Shown: positions 10,172 to 20,244, numbered from the stretch's first letter. The stretch: 64,000 bases of DNA from Thermosynechococcaceae cyanobacterium Okahandja (GCA_041530395.1 CP136945.1:806001-870000), one strand, 5' to 3'. Notes: a model not told the origin generated them from the sequence alone. A program made the numbers and translations.

Positions 10172-11410
10172 TTACTCGGCGTTTGGCAGCGGATTGGTGC
10201 GATCCTGCAATTGCAAGGCCGTGCGCGCCACTTCTAGGAGTTGCATCTCTGGGGGGTAGTGGGTTTGCTGCTTCAGCAGTTGCAGATCCTGCTTGCCCAA
10301 TTGCCAGCCCAACTGCCGCGCCAGAGCCGCCAACACGTCCCCCCGATCAATCACACCCGCCACGGCACCGGCAGGCGAGAGTACCGTTAAAAAGCGCTGC
10401 TCTTTTTCTTCAAGGGTGCAGACCACGGTGGCCAGCGGGTCGCTCTCTCGCACCGTCGCGATCGCCGTCAACGGAACGGCTAACTGCTCAATGGCGGTGT
10501 GCTCCCAAGTACTGCGCTCCACATGGTTCAGGGCCTGAGGATCCAGCAGGCCACGATAGCGCCCGTCGGTAGCCACAAAATAGGCCGTGGGCTGACGATC
10601 CGCTAACAGCAGGTAGCGATCGGCAAACTCCCGCAACGAGAGGGTGCCCTCGACGACGCGATAATCCCGCGACATGGCTGCTGCCGCCGTGACCTTGAGC
10701 AAGCCTTCTTGGAGACGACTGAGGCGACTGTACAGGGTCGCATTCTGGAGGGCAAACCACCCCAACAGGCCAATCCAAAGGCCGTTGCCGCTACCCAACA
10801 GGACACCTGCCAAGCCAAGGCTAATGGCCAGCCAGCCCAGCACCTGCCCGGATCGCGCCGCCCAGCAAATCCCTTGGAAGCGGCTGCCGGTAAGTTTCCA
10901 CACCCCCGCCTTCAGAATCTGACCACCGTCAAGGGGCAGCCCGGGTAATAAATTAAACGCCCCCAAGACAAAGTTAATGCTGGCCAGATAAAGCAGCAGT
11001 TCATGCAACGGACTCTCGGCGGGTACCGCCACTGCCCCTAAGCGCAGCAGCACAAACAGGCCAAAACTGACCAATGGCCCCGCGATCGCCACCTGAAACG
11101 CTTGACCCGGGGTTGCCGACTCCCGCTCAATGGCGGCCATCCCCCCAAACAAAAAGAGGGTAATCGAGCGAACCGTAATCCCTTGGGCACGGGCGGCCAA
11201 ACTGTGCCCCAACTCGTGCAACAGTACCGAGCCAAACAACAGCAGCGAAATCACTAACCCCATCAGCCAAGCCCAGAGACCCCACTCAGGATATGTGGCC
11301 TGCCAATCACTGCCGTTGAGGACGCTAAAGAGAAGGATAATGATAAACCACGAGCGATCAATGCGGAGAGGAATCCCAAAGACGCGCCCCACTTGCCAGC
11401 CTTGTCCCAT
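10172..11410 (-). CDS. M50 site-2-type metalloprotease with CBS domains
   Basis: This is an integral membrane zinc protease of the S2P/SpoIVFB type, which cuts substrates within the bilayer. HELGH at 65-69 supplies two zinc ligands and the catalytic Glu. NLLPGLPLDGG at 153-163 supplies the third ligand (Asp161). About six membrane segments occupy residues 20-230. The C-terminal third (about 240-380) contains a pair of CBS domains, which usually bind adenylate ligands and may gate activity. Length (412) is normal for the cyanobacterial M50-CBS group. The universal stress protein gene lies 14 bases upstream in the same direction and probably shares the transcript. Confidence 0.92.
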   Translation of the reverse strand: MGQGWQVGRVFGIPLRIDRSWFIIILLFSVLNGSDWQATYPEWGLWAWLMGLVISLLLFGSVLLHELGHSLAARAQGITVRSITLFLFGGMAAIERESATPGQAFQVAIAGPLVSFGLFVLLRLGAVAVPAESPLHELLLYLASINFVLGAFNLLPGLPLDGGQILKAGVWKLTGSRFQGICWAARSGQVLGWLAISLGLAGVLLGSGNGLWIGLLGWFALQNATLYSRLSRLQEGLLKVTAAAAMSRDYRVVEGTLSLREFADRYLLLADRQPTAYFVATDGRYRGLLDPQALNHVERSTWEHTAIEQLAVPLTAIATVRESDPLATVVCTLEEKEQRFLTVLSPAGAVAGVIDRGDVLAALARQLGWQLGKQDLQLLKQQTHYPPEMQLLEVARTALQLQDRTNPLPNAE

Positions 11411-11424
11411 GCGCTATACCCTGC

Positions 11425-11916
11425 TTAAGAGCTTGGCCGTTGGATGGCCAGCACGGAGCACTGGGCATTGTGCAGGACGTAGTTGCTGACGCTCCCCAAG
11501 AAAAACTCACTCAGACCTTTCAGCCCCCGTCGCCCCATGACGATCAGATCGCTTTCCCAGTCCTTGGCTAGGTCACAAATGGCTCGCCCCGCATCCCCCA
11601 AGGCTTGGGTAAACTCGGTGGCAACCCCCTTGTCGGTGGCCACTTGGGTTAAGTGCCGCAGCATCTCTAAGCCTTTTTGTTCAAAGCTTTCCCACTGCTC
11701 CGCATAGGCGCGCATCACTTCCTCGTGCAGCCCCACATACACCCCCGATGCCAAGGGGGTGGTGAAAATTGGATCCGGATAGGATTCATTCGTCGGAGAG
11801 AGGACATGGATGAGCATCATTTGAGCTTGATAGTGTAAAGCCAAATCTAACGCCGTTTGAAAGGCTAATTCGCCAAGCTCCGTATCATCCACCGCAACCA
11901 AAATTTTTTTATACAT
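11425..11916 (-). CDS. universal stress protein (UspA family)
   Basis: A single UspA domain of 163 residues. It starts MYKKILVAVDDTELGELAFQ, with the early aspartate of the nucleotide-binding fold. It ends with a Walker-like MGRRGLKGLSEFFLGSVSNYVL segment that corresponds to the ATP-binding G-x2-G-x9-G-S motif. The role is stress tolerance or nucleotide sensing in the cytosol; the exact trigger is unknown. It is probably transcribed with the M50 protease that follows. Confidence 0.92.
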   Translation of the reverse strand: MYKKILVAVDDTELGELAFQTALDLALHYQAQMMLIHVLSPTNESYPDPIFTTPLASGVYVGLHEEVMRAYAEQWESFEQKGLEMLRHLTQVATDKGVATEFTQALGDAGRAICDLAKDWESDLIVMGRRGLKGLSEFFLGSVSNYVLHNAQCSVLAIQRPSS

Positions 11917-12175
11917 ACTGGATCACGCTCCTTTCGCGTTAGCGATCGCGCCCTACCTTTAGCTTAATCTATGGGTGGAAGGATTCTGTCGCCAGCGCCA
12001 GATTGGCCTGAGGTGGGTAGCCCTCGAGGGTTTTTTAAGGCATCTTTGCAAAACTTCACTTTAAGATGGCGCACTGGCTATTGACAACACCGCAAAAAGT
12101 CTGGTTCATAAGCTATGGTGAATAAAACCGTGTCGCTTAACCCTCTCTGTTTTTATTCGTATTTGGACAACGGCC

Positions 12176-13300
12176 TTGGAGAATTCAGTCAACGCGCCCC
12201 CTGAAGCACCGAAGCGCAAGCCCGTGGTCATTTGTGTGGATGATGAACCAGCGGTTCTAGAAAGTTTGCGCATTGAGCTACGGCGCGCCCTAGGCGAGGA
12301 GTGCCTCATTGAAACCGCCGAAGATGGTGAGGATGCCCTTGCCCTGATGAGTGAGCTACAGGAAGAGGATCACGAAATTGCCCTTGTCCTTTCAGACTAC
12401 ATCATGCCCAATATCAAAGGGGATGAGTTATTGGCGCGGATGCACCAGATGTCCCCCAATACCCTGAAAATTATGCTCACTGGCCAAGCCAACCTCGAGG
12501 CCGTGGGGAATGCCCTTAAATTGGCCAAGCTCTACCGCTATATGGCCAAGCCTTGGACACCTGAAGACCTAAAAGTGACGGTCTTGGAGGCCGTGCACAG
12601 TTACCTGCAAGATCGCAAGCTAGATGAGCAAAACTATCGCCTACAACTCCTCAATGAGCAGCTTCGCCAAGCCAACACGGAGTTAGAGCGGGTTGTGAAT
12701 CAGCAGGCGGCAATTATTGCGGCACGTACCGCGGAACTCCAAGCGGCCAACCAAGAGTTAATGCACCTGTCGGTCACGGATCCACTGACGGAGCTACCCA
12801 ATCGCCGTCATTTTGATGCCTACCTGCGCCAAGAGTGGCTGGCCGCCATTCGCGATCGCCAACCCCTCTCCCTGATTTTGATTGATGTGGATTGCTTCAA
12901 GGCGTACAACGATCACTACGGTCACCACGCGGGGGATCTGTGCCTCCAGCAAGTGGCTCAGGTGCTGCGGCAGGGAGTGCAGCGCCCACGGGATTTTGTT
13001 GCCCGCTACGGCGGCGAGGAATTCGTCATGATCTTGCCCAATACCGACCTTGGTGGAGCGGAGTTGGTGGCGCGTCAGGTGCAAGAAGCCCTTCAGGATC
13101 GTTGCATTGTCCATGAACATTCCAGCGCTAGCCACTGCCTAACCCTTAGCTTTGGGGTGACCTCCGTCATTCCGGTGGGGGTCGATTCCCCCCTAGAGTT
13201 ATTTAATGCCGCCGATAAGGCCCTTTACGATGCCAAGCGCCAAGGGCGCAACCGCATTGTTGTCAATTCTATTCCCAAGTCTCCCACTGTTCCTTGCTAA
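12176..13300 (+). CDS. response regulator with diguanylate cyclase domain
   Basis: The product joins an N-terminal receiver domain (about 16-140; phospho-acceptor Asp74 in VLSDYIMP, Lys125 in AKPW), a coiled coil (about 145-195) and a GGDEF domain (about 200-365). The active-site loop is GGEEF at 279-283. The inhibitory I-site RPRD (270-273) lies five residues before it, so product feedback is likely. It should make cyclic di-GMP when phosphorylated by an unidentified kinase. The start is TTG at 12176; there is no ATG in frame ahead of the receiver domain and no clear ribosome binding site, so the exact start is uncertain. The aldo/keto reductase follows after 5 bases. Confidence 0.92.
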   Translation: MENSVNAPPEAPKRKPVVICVDDEPAVLESLRIELRRALGEECLIETAEDGEDALALMSELQEEDHEIALVLSDYIMPNIKGDELLARMHQMSPNTLKIMLTGQANLEAVGNALKLAKLYRYMAKPWTPEDLKVTVLEAVHSYLQDRKLDEQNYRLQLLNEQLRQANTELERVVNQQAAIIAARTAELQAANQELMHLSVTDPLTELPNRRHFDAYLRQEWLAAIRDRQPLSLILIDVDCFKAYNDHYGHHAGDLCLQQVAQVLRQGVQRPRDFVARYGGEEFVMILPNTDLGGAELVARQVQEALQDRCIVHEHSSASHCLTLSFGVTSVIPVGVDSPLELFNAADKALYDAKRQGRNRIVVNSIPKSPTVPC

Positions 13301-13305
13301 CCGCT

Positions 13306-14268
13306 ATGCAAACCCGTCTCCTTGGCTGCACAAACCTGAAGATCACGCCCCTCATTCTGGGTACTTGGCAAGCCGGTAAACGCTGGTGGGTCGGCATTGA
13401 GGATGAGGACTCTATCCGCACCATTCGCACGGCGGTTGAGGCCGGGATGACCACCATTGATACGGCGGAAGTCTATGGTGATGGCCACTCAGAGCGGATT
13501 GTGGCTGCTGCGGTCGGTGACTTGCGCGATCGCTGTGTGTATGCCACCAAGGTCTTTGCTAATCACCTACGCTACGCCGATGTGATTGCTGCCTGTGAGC
13601 GATCGCTCCGCAACCTCAACACCGACTACATCGACCTCTACCAAATCCACTGGCCCGCAGGTTCCTTTGGCACCGAGCTTGTCCCGATTGCTGAAACCAT
13701 GAAGGCCATGGTGGAACTGCGGCAGGCGGGCAAAATTCGCGCCATTGGTGTCTCTAACTTTTCCCGGGCGCAACTGCTAGAGGCGATGCAGTACGGTCGC
13801 ATTGACAGCATTCAGCCTCCCTACTCCCTCTTTTGGCGCTGGGCAGAAACAGAACTGGTGCCCTTTTGTATTGAGCACGAGATTACAATCTTGGCCTACT
13901 CCTCCCTTGCCCAGGGGTTACTCACTGGACGCTTTGGCCCCGAGCATCGCTTTGATCCTGAAGACAACCGCGCCAAGAATCAACTGTTTCAGGGGGAAAC
14001 CTACGCCCGTGCCCTTGAAGCCATTGAACTCATGAAACCCATTGCCGCAAGCCTAGGGACAACGGTAGGGAACTTGGCCTTGGCGTGGCTGCTGCACCAA
14101 CCCCAAACCTGTGCCATTGTGGGGGCACGCCATCCAGAGCAGGTACTGGAAAACCTGAAGGCCGCAGAACTTACCCTCGATCAATCAATTCTCGCGATGC
14201 TCGATGAGATTAGCCAACCCGTGCTGGCTACCCTTGACCTTAGCAATCCGGTAATGTGGAAGTGGTGA
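13306..14268 (+). CDS. aldo/keto reductase
   Basis: A 320-residue NADPH-dependent oxidoreductase of the aldo/keto reductase fold. The catalytic tetrad is visible: Asp and Tyr in DTAEVYGDGHSE, Lys in YATKVFAN and His in YQIHWPAG. The C-terminal GARHPEQVLENLKA region carries the cofactor-phosphate-binding residues. Substrate is unknown. The ATG at 13306 is preferred over a TTG four codons upstream. It follows the response regulator by 5 bases, so they may be co-transcribed. Confidence 0.92.
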   Translation: MQTRLLGCTNLKITPLILGTWQAGKRWWVGIEDEDSIRTIRTAVEAGMTTIDTAEVYGDGHSERIVAAAVGDLRDRCVYATKVFANHLRYADVIAACERSLRNLNTDYIDLYQIHWPAGSFGTELVPIAETMKAMVELRQAGKIRAIGVSNFSRAQLLEAMQYGRIDSIQPPYSLFWRWAETELVPFCIEHEITILAYSSLAQGLLTGRFGPEHRFDPEDNRAKNQLFQGETYARALEAIELMKPIAASLGTTVGNLALAWLLHQPQTCAIVGARHPEQVLENLKAAELTLDQSILAMLDEISQPVLATLDLSNPVMWKW

Positions 14269-14289
14269 TGTTGCAAAGACTAAGGGTCT

Positions 14290-14469
14290 ATGGGAATGCT
14301 ACTCGCTGTCGGGGCGATCGCCCTGTACCTGTTCATTGCCATTCGCTTTTGGCAACGCTTTGATCGCACCTACTACAACCAATCCCGGTTTTTGCTGAGT
14401 GCCTTGTGGTTGCCGCTGTTAGTGAATAAGTCCTACCGCGAAAACTTTCGGCGGGCACTGCTAGGTTAA
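14290..14469 (+). CDS. 59-residue single-span membrane protein
   Basis: A short reading frame starts at ATG 14290. It encodes one N-terminal membrane helix (MLLAVGAIALYLFIAI), a basic/aromatic stretch (RFWQRFDRTYYNQSRF), a second weaker hydrophobic part (LLSALWLPLLV) and a basic tail (NKSYRENFRRALLG). The pattern looks like a genuine small thylakoid or plasma membrane protein; I do not know the family name. It sits 21 bases after the aldo/keto reductase and ends 2 bases before the cobK start codon, a spacing that supports translation. Function unknown. Confidence 0.7.
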   Translation: MGMLLAVGAIALYLFIAIRFWQRFDRTYYNQSRFLLSALWLPLLVNKSYRENFRRALLG

Positions 14470-14471
14470 GG

Positions 14472-15224
14472 GTGGCTCGTCCCATTTGGCTCATTGGCGG
14501 CACCAGTGACAGCCGTTGGTTAGCGACCCACCTGCTCGCCGCGGGCTATCCCTGCTGGGTTACGGTCACAACCCCCGATGCCTGTAGCCTCTACCCCAAT
14601 GATCCGCGGCTCACCTGCCATGTGGAGCGTTTGACGGCAGCCTCCGCCCGGCAGTGGGTGCAGCAGCAGCAGATTCAGGCCATTCTGGATGCCTCTCACC
14701 CCTTTGCCGCCGAAATTTCTACCCTAGCCATTGGCCTAAGTCAGGAACTACAACTCCCCTACTTGCGTTTTGAGCGCCCCGACTATAGCCCTACTACTGA
14801 CCGCTGCCTAGACTTAGCAACCCTCCTCCACAGCCAGTGCTTGGTAGGGGAGCGGGTACTGCTGACTATTGGCACAAAATACCTCAGTGCTTTTGCCCCC
14901 TTGCAACAGCAGGCGACCCTGTTTGCCCGCATTTTACCCACCCCTGCCGCTCTTGAGGCCGCCTTGGCCGCTGGCTTTGCACGGCAGCGCCTTGTGGCTC
15001 TCTTTCCCCCCGTGACCCGAGAGCTAGAGCGCGCCCTGTGGCAGCAGTGGCAGATTACCACCGTTGTTACCAAAGCCTCAGGTACCGCCAGCGAGCAACT
15101 TAAACAAGAGCTTGCCCAAGAACTCGGGGTACAACTGATTACCCTCCAGCGCCCCCAAATCCCCTACCCCCATGTCACCCGTAACTGGGCCGGAGTCGCG
15201 GCATTTCTGGCACAGCTAGCGTGA
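14472..15224 (+). CDS. cobK: precorrin-6A reductase
   Basis: CobK/CbiJ reduces precorrin-6A (or the cobalt form) with NADPH in corrin ring synthesis. The 250-residue product opens with the dinucleotide-binding motif LIGGTSDSRWLA. It has the family DASHPFAAEIS segment at about 73-83 and a C-terminal VVTKASGTASEQLKQEL region. Start is GTG at 14472, directly after the small membrane protein. The 3' end overlaps the convergent citrate synthase gene by 9 bases. Another corrin gene, cbiD, is at 30573-31688, so the pathway is scattered. Confidence 0.9.
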   Translation: MARPIWLIGGTSDSRWLATHLLAAGYPCWVTVTTPDACSLYPNDPRLTCHVERLTAASARQWVQQQQIQAILDASHPFAAEISTLAIGLSQELQLPYLRFERPDYSPTTDRCLDLATLLHSQCLVGERVLLTIGTKYLSAFAPLQQQATLFARILPTPAALEAALAAGFARQRLVALFPPVTRELERALWQQWQITTVVTKASGTASEQLKQELAQELGVQLITLQRPQIPYPHVTRNWAGVAAFLAQLA

Positions 15225-16361
15225 TCCCCGCTCGGCCATGGGCACGTAGGGCTGCTGATGGGCACCGGTATAAACTTGGGTGGGACGGTAGATGCGGTTG
15301 GCTTCTAGTTGCTCCTTCCAGTGGGCCAGCCACCCCGCCACCCGAGCGATCGCAAACACCGGCGTAAACAAGTCACTGGGAATGCCAAGGCGACGATAGA
15401 CCAAGCCGGAGTAAAAATCCACATTCGGATAAATGCCCTTGTAACTGAGGTACTCGCCGACCACCTCCTCCAGCTTCAGGGCAATATCGTAGTAGCGATC
15501 GCCCCCAAACTTATCAAACAACTGCTCCGCCAACTTCTGCAAAATGGTTGCGCGGGGGTCCTTCACCTTATAGACACGGTGACCAAAGCCAGCAATTTTA
15601 ATCTTGTTGTTGACGCACTTTTCCACGTAGGGACGGACATTTTCCACACTGCCGATTTCTTCGAGCATATTAATCACATCCTCATTAGCACCGCCGTGCA
15701 GCGGTCCGGCAAGGGTTCCCACCGCCGATGCCACCACCGCGTAGGGGTCCGTCAGGGTGGACGCCGTCACCCGCGCTGAAAAGGTCGAGGCATTCATCGT
15801 ATGTTCGGCGTGCAGAATCAGGCAAATATCAAACACCCGCGCCGCAAAGGGATCCGGGCGCTGCTCATTGAGCATATAGAGGAAATTGGCCGCATAGTCT
15901 AATTCATCACAGGGCATGACCGGATCATTCCCCTTCCGGATAAGCTGGAAGGCGGCCACCATCGTTGGAATTTTGGCCAGCAGCCGAATCACCGCCGCCC
16001 GAATATAGGCCGGATCATCTAGTGCCCGCCGCGAGTAAAACAGCCCCAACGCTCCCGCTGACGCTTGTAGGGCATCCATAGGGTGGCCGCTATCGGGAAA
16101 ACACTTCATCATGTCACGGATGCGGTACTTAACGCGACGGTGGTAGGTAATATCGTGCTCAAACGCCGCCAGTTCCTCTTGGGTGGGCCAATAGCCCCAG
16201 ATCAGTAAAAACGAAGTCTCGAGAAAAGTACTTTTTTCCGCAAGTTCCTCGATCGGGACACCGCGATATTCAAGTACGCCTGCTTGGCCATCCACATAAC
16301 TAATGGCCGATTGAGCAACGGGAATACCGTCAAGACCGGGACTAAATTCGCAAGCAACCAT
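15216..16361 (-). CDS. gltA: citrate synthase
   Basis: It condenses oxaloacetate and acetyl-CoA to citrate, the entry to the (in cyanobacteria, modified) tricarboxylic acid route that feeds 2-oxoglutarate for nitrogen assimilation. The 381-residue product shows the family histidines in HAEHTMNASTFSAR and GPLHGGANEDVI, and the substrate-binding GFGHRVYKVKDPRA. The catalytic aspartate lies in the NVDFYSGLVYRRLGI region. Length fits the short bacterial type II-like form. The 195-base gap to chlB must contain divergent promoters. Confidence 0.96.
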   Translation of the reverse strand: MVACEFSPGLDGIPVAQSAISYVDGQAGVLEYRGVPIEELAEKSTFLETSFLLIWGYWPTQEELAAFEHDITYHRRVKYRIRDMMKCFPDSGHPMDALQASAGALGLFYSRRALDDPAYIRAAVIRLLAKIPTMVAAFQLIRKGNDPVMPCDELDYAANFLYMLNEQRPDPFAARVFDICLILHAEHTMNASTFSARVTASTLTDPYAVVASAVGTLAGPLHGGANEDVINMLEEIGSVENVRPYVEKCVNNKIKIAGFGHRVYKVKDPRATILQKLAEQLFDKFGGDRYYDIALKLEEVVGEYLSYKGIYPNVDFYSGLVYRRLGIPSDLFTPVFAIARVAGWLAHWKEQLEANRIYRPTQVYTGAHQQPYVPMAERGSR

Positions 16362-16556
16362 GCTGGGGTGTCCTTACTGGCAACAAATCTCTATCAATTT
16401 TAGGGGACGCAGGGAAATGATATTTGTATGTTAAGCTGCACCCCCCCATTCCTCCAAACTTTTGCTAAGTTCGGCAGCGACGGCAAACCCTCCTGATACG
16501 ATCGCTACTCAGAGGCTTGCTGCCCCTGCTGACCCTCACACCCAGGACTGTGACCT

Positions 16557-18083
16557 ATGAAACTTGCCTATTGGATGTACGCTGGCCCGGCTCACATTGG
16601 TACCCTGCGCATTGCCAGTTCCTTTCAAAACGTCCATGGCATTATGCACGCCCCCCTTGGGGATGACTACTTCAACGTCATGCGATCCATGCTGGAGCGG
16701 GAGCGCAACTTTACCCCCGTGACCGCCAGTATTGTCGATCGCCATGTGTTGGCACGCGGCTCGCAAGAAAAAGTGGTTGACAATATTACCCGCAAAGACA
16801 GCGAAGAGCATCCCGATTTAATTGTCCTGACCCCCACCTGTACCTCCAGCATTCTCCAAGAAGACCTACAAAACTTTGTCCAGCGAGCCAGCCTCAGTAC
16901 CACTGCCGATGTTATTTTGGCGGATGTCAACCACTACCGCGTCAATGAACTGCAAGCCGCCGATCGCACCCTAGATCAAATTATCCAGTTTTACATTGAT
17001 AAGGCGCGCCGCCAAGGGACGCTCGTTACCAGCAAAACTGCCACGCCCAGCGTGAACATTATTGGCCTCACAACTCTAGGGTTCCATAACCAGCACGACT
17101 GCCGCGAACTCAAGCAACTCATGGCGGACTTAGGCATTCACGTGAACCTTGTGTTGCCCGCAGGTGCCTCGGTACACGACTTGGCACGTCTGCCCCAGGC
17201 ATGGTTTAACCTCGTGCCCTACCGTGAAATCGGCGGCCTGAGTGCCCAGTACCTTGCCAAGGAATTTGATATGCCTAGCGTCAGCATTACGCCCATGGGG
17301 GTGGTGGAAACGGCACGCTGCATCCGAGCCATCCAAGCCGTACTGAACGCCCAAGGGGCAGATGTGGACTACGAGCCGTTTATTGAGCGGCAAACCCGCG
17401 AGGTCTCCCAAGCGGCTTGGTTTTCCCGCTCGATTGACTGCCAGAACCTCACCGGTAAAAAAGCCGTTGTCTTTGGTGACAATACCCATGCTGCCGCCAT
17501 GACCAAAATCCTGAGCCGTGAAATGGGCATTCATGTGGTGTGGGCGGGCACCTACTGCACCTACGATGCCGATTGGTTCCGGGAGCAGGTGGCAGGTCTA
17601 TGCGATGAGGTCCTGATTACCGATGACCACACGGTTGTGGGTGATGCCATTGCCCGAGTTGAACCGGCGGCCATCTTTGGCACCCAAATGGAGCGCCATG
17701 TGGGGAAACGGCTGAGTATTCCCTGCGGTGTCATCGCCGCCCCGATTCATATTCAAGATTTTCCGGTGGGCTATCGCCCCTTTTTGGGGTACGAGGGTAC
17801 CAACCAACTGGTGGATCTCATCTATAACTCCTTTACCCTTGGCATGGAAGATCACCTGCTGGAAATTTTTGGCGGCCACGATACCAAAGAAGTCATCCAC
17901 AAAGGCTTGTCAGCAACCGCAGATTTAACCTGGACCACGGATGGGTTAGCGGAACTGAATAAGATCCCGGGTTTTGTGCGCGGTAAAGTGAAGCGCAACA
18001 CCGAAAAGTTTGCCCGCGAGCAAGGGATTACCCAGATTACGGTTGAAGTCCTTTATGCCGCGAAGGAAGCCGTTGGTGCTTAG
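16557..18083 (+). CDS. chlB: dark-operative protochlorophyllide reductase subunit B
   Basis: ChlB with ChlN forms the catalytic NB component of the nitrogenase-like, light-independent protochlorophyllide reductase; ChlL is the electron donor. The 508-residue sequence starts [18 protein letters not shown]. It carries Asp36 (HAPLGDD), the unusual aspartate ligand of the NB cluster. It has the conserved [14 protein letters not shown] cysteine region and the C-terminal DUF/light-independent helper domain ([20 protein letters not shown]). Neither chlL nor chlN is adjacent. Having por in the same window shows the organism can make chlorophyll in light and dark. Confidence 0.98.
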   Translation: MKLAYWMYAGPAHIGTLRIASSFQNVHGIMHAPLGDDYFNVMRSMLERERNFTPVTASIVDRHVLARGSQEKVVDNITRKDSEEHPDLIVLTPTCTSSILQEDLQNFVQRASLSTTADVILADVNHYRVNELQAADRTLDQIIQFYIDKARRQGTLVTSKTATPSVNIIGLTTLGFHNQHDCRELKQLMADLGIHVNLVLPAGASVHDLARLPQAWFNLVPYREIGGLSAQYLAKEFDMPSVSITPMGVVETARCIRAIQAVLNAQGADVDYEPFIERQTREVSQAAWFSRSIDCQNLTGKKAVVFGDNTHAAAMTKILSREMGIHVVWAGTYCTYDADWFREQVAGLCDEVLITDDHTVVGDAIARVEPAAIFGTQMERHVGKRLSIPCGVIAAPIHIQDFPVGYRPFLGYEGTNQLVDLIYNSFTLGMEDHLLEIFGGHDTKEVIHKGLSATADLTWTTDGLAELNKIPGFVRGKVKRNTEKFAREQGITQITVEVLYAAKEAVGA

Positions 18084-18086
18084 GAA

Positions 18087-18461
18087 CTAAGGCTGAGAAT
18101 GCTTCTCAAAGTGGGTGGCAAACTGTTCTAAAAGTTGGCGAATCTTTTGTAACTCCGTGAGAATTTTGCCGAGAAGTTCATCGGCTGGATCCTCCGGTAG
18201 AGTTTGAATTTCAACGTGAAGATTGGTGATACCCATCACGTCCCGCGCAAATCGTGCCACTTCGTTGGGATGAAACAGTAATGGCTCGCGGCGACTGCTG
18301 CGGTGTTCGGGATTGAGCCGATTGGGATCAAAGGGGGGATTGATGACGTAGTTATCGGTATTGACATAGCGATAGATAGAAGCGCGGGAGCGGTGCAGGG
18401 TTTGCTGAACTTGTTCAATGGTCATTAAGCCATGATCACCAGAGGGTGGTTGAGGTCGCTG
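18087..18461 (-). CDS. small HTH (MerR/resolvase-like) protein
   Basis: From ATG 18461 the product is 124 residues. It has a predicted helix-turn-helix at about 13-35 (LMTIEQVQQTLHRSRASIYR), a linker rich in Asn/Pro/Arg, and a C-terminal helical or coiled-coil part (DELLGKILTELQKIRQLLEQ). It probably binds DNA as a dimer. I do not recognise a named regulator. The upstream ATG (18494) adds eleven residues without family support. It lies downstream of recN on the same strand and converges on chlB with only 3 bases between stops. Confidence 0.7.
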   Translation of the reverse strand, partial: QRPQPPSGDHGLMTIEQVQQTLHRSRASIYRYVNTDNYVINPPFDPNRLNPEHRSSRREPLLFHPNEVARFARDVMGITNLHVEIQTLPEDPADELLGKILTELQKIRQLLEQFATHFEKHSQP

Positions 18462-18528
18462 CATTAAGAATAGTTTGGGGGTTATTGTTATCAATCTTGT
18501 TTCAATGTAAGTGTAGAATACTCGATTG

Positions 18529-20244
18529 TCAAGATTTAATGGGAACCTGCGGATGGGGTTGCTGTATTTGTCGCTGTTGTTGTTGCTCTAGCAACCGGCT
18601 GGCAAAGGAGAGAGCCGCAGCGGAGCGATCGCCCCCGGCTAAATCCGCCAGCGCGTGCAGGCGTTCTTCTGCGTCAAGGTAATGGACGGCAACGGTAGTG
18701 GTGGCGTGACGACTGAGCTTATGGACGTGGTAATGGTGATCCGCTGCCGCCGCAATGAGGGATTGATGGGTCACACACAGGGTTTGATGGTGGCGGCTCA
18801 ACTGCTGCAAACGGTCGGCGATCGCCGCGGCAATGCGACCCGATACCCCGGCATCAATTTCATCAAAAATCAATGTTTTCGCCGTTTGTTGTGTTGTTAG
18901 GCAGGTTTCTAATGCCAACAGAAACCGACTCATTTCACCACCGGAGGCCACCTCTCCGAGGGGTTGCAGGGGCTGTCCCGGGTTGGCGCTCCACAAAAAG
19001 GTGACCTGATCCCCACCGTAGCTACTGGGGGGCACGGACTCGAAGTGCACCTGAAAACGGGCATGAGCTAGCCCCAATGGCTGGAGATGGTCTAGGAGTT
19101 CCGCCTCTAGGCGCTCAGCCGCCTGTTGCCGCAGGTGATGAAGCTGGTCACTGGCGCTGCGGAGTTCGGCCAGTAGTTCTTGGCTGCGCTGGTGCAGGTG
19201 TTCATAATTAGCGTGGTGATCCTGCAATTCCCGCAGTTGGGCAGCGGTGCGATCGCGGAAGGCAATCACGCTGGCGAGATCCGGTCCGTACTTACGACAC
19301 AGCCGTTGCAGTACGTGAATGCGGCTGCCAATTCGATCCAATGCATCTGGCTGAGCCTCGAGGGTATCGGCGTAGCTGCGCAGTTGCCGGGCGGCCTCTT
19401 CCCCTTGGGCGATCGCCCCCTCTAGCAGTTCGAGGACTGGGGCTAGGGTGGGGTCGAGGGGGATCAAGGCCTCTAGCGCCACCTGCGCTTGTCCTAATAA
19501 TTCCCTAGCACTGGGTTCTGCCTCCTCCAGCCAATAGTAGGCGCGCTGGCTTTGCTCCTGTAACTCGTGGAGGTGGCTCAGCCGCTGATAGTCCTGCTGT
19601 AACTGCTCTAGCTCTTGGGCATCCTCAAGGTTGGCCGACTCAAGCTCCCTCAGTTGAAATTGCAGCAGATCCAGCCGTTGTAATCGCTGCTGTTCTACCT
19701 CTTGGAACGCCGTTAGTTGGCGCTGATTCTCCTGCCATGCCCGGTAGCACTCAGACACCCGCTGCCGCTGAGCCAAGAGATTCGCGCCACCATAGTGATC
19801 CAACCACTCCCGCTGCTGGGCGGGGTTGGCCAGTTGCACCGCTTGCCCCTGAGCCGTGAACCGCACCAAGTAGGGGCGCAACTCCTGTAGCTGTTGCCGA
19901 TTCACTAGGACGCCATTGACGCGACTCCGGCTGCGGAGGGTCTCCCCCTTCAGGCTAAAGTCACGGCTGCACAGCAGTTCCCCCTCAAGCGGCTCAATCT
20001 CCATCCGCTCGAGCCATGCCTCCAGTTCGGGGGTCAGACGAAAGACCGCTTCGATACGTCCTTGGGTGGCCTCAGCCCGCAGGTGCCGTGCTGTTAGCTT
20101 GCCCCCAAGCAGGGCATCAATGGCATCTAAGAGGATTGACTTGCCCGCCCCCGTTTCCCCCGTCAGCACGTTCAGCCCCCCGTGGAACGTTACCTCCAGC
20201 GCCGTGATCAGGGCAAAGTTCTCAATCCGCAGTGTTTGCAGCAT
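18529..20244 (-). CDS. recN: DNA repair protein RecN
   Basis: RecN is an SMC-like ATPase acting at double-strand breaks. The 571-residue product has Walker A GETGAGKSILLDAI at about 29-42, a long coiled coil (about 160-360) with many Gln/Leu/Glu, and the C-terminal ATP cassette with GGEMSRFLLALE and Walker B TLIFDEIDAGVSG. It starts MLQTLRIENFALI, as usual for RecN. The small HTH gene follows 67 bases after its stop. Confidence 0.96.
   Translation of the reverse strand: MLQTLRIENFALITALEVTFHGGLNVLTGETGAGKSILLDAIDALLGGKLTARHLRAEATQGRIEAVFRLTPELEAWLERMEIEPLEGELLCSRDFSLKGETLRSRSRVNGVLVNRQQLQELRPYLVRFTAQGQAVQLANPAQQREWLDHYGGANLLAQRQRVSECYRAWQENQRQLTAFQEVEQQRLQRLDLLQFQLRELESANLEDAQELEQLQQDYQRLSHLHELQEQSQRAYYWLEEAEPSARELLGQAQVALEALIPLDPTLAPVLELLEGAIAQGEEAARQLRSYADTLEAQPDALDRIGSRIHVLQRLCRKYGPDLASVIAFRDRTAAQLRELQDHHANYEHLHQRSQELLAELRSASDQLHHLRQQAAERLEAELLDHLQPLGLAHARFQVHFESVPPSSYGGDQVTFLWSANPGQPLQPLGEVASGGEMSRFLLALETCLTTQQTAKTLIFDEIDAGVSGRIAAAIADRLQQLSRHHQTLCVTHQSLIAAAADHHYHVHKLSRHATTTVAVHYLDAEERLHALADLAGGDRSAAALSFASRLLEQQQQRQIQQPHPQVPIKS

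Noticed and set aside
12016-12036. Palindrome CCCTCGAGGG followed by TTTTTT, as a possible terminator
   Set aside because: The stem is at most five pairs around a four-base loop, and no plus-strand gene ends upstream of it. The usp gene is on the other strand.
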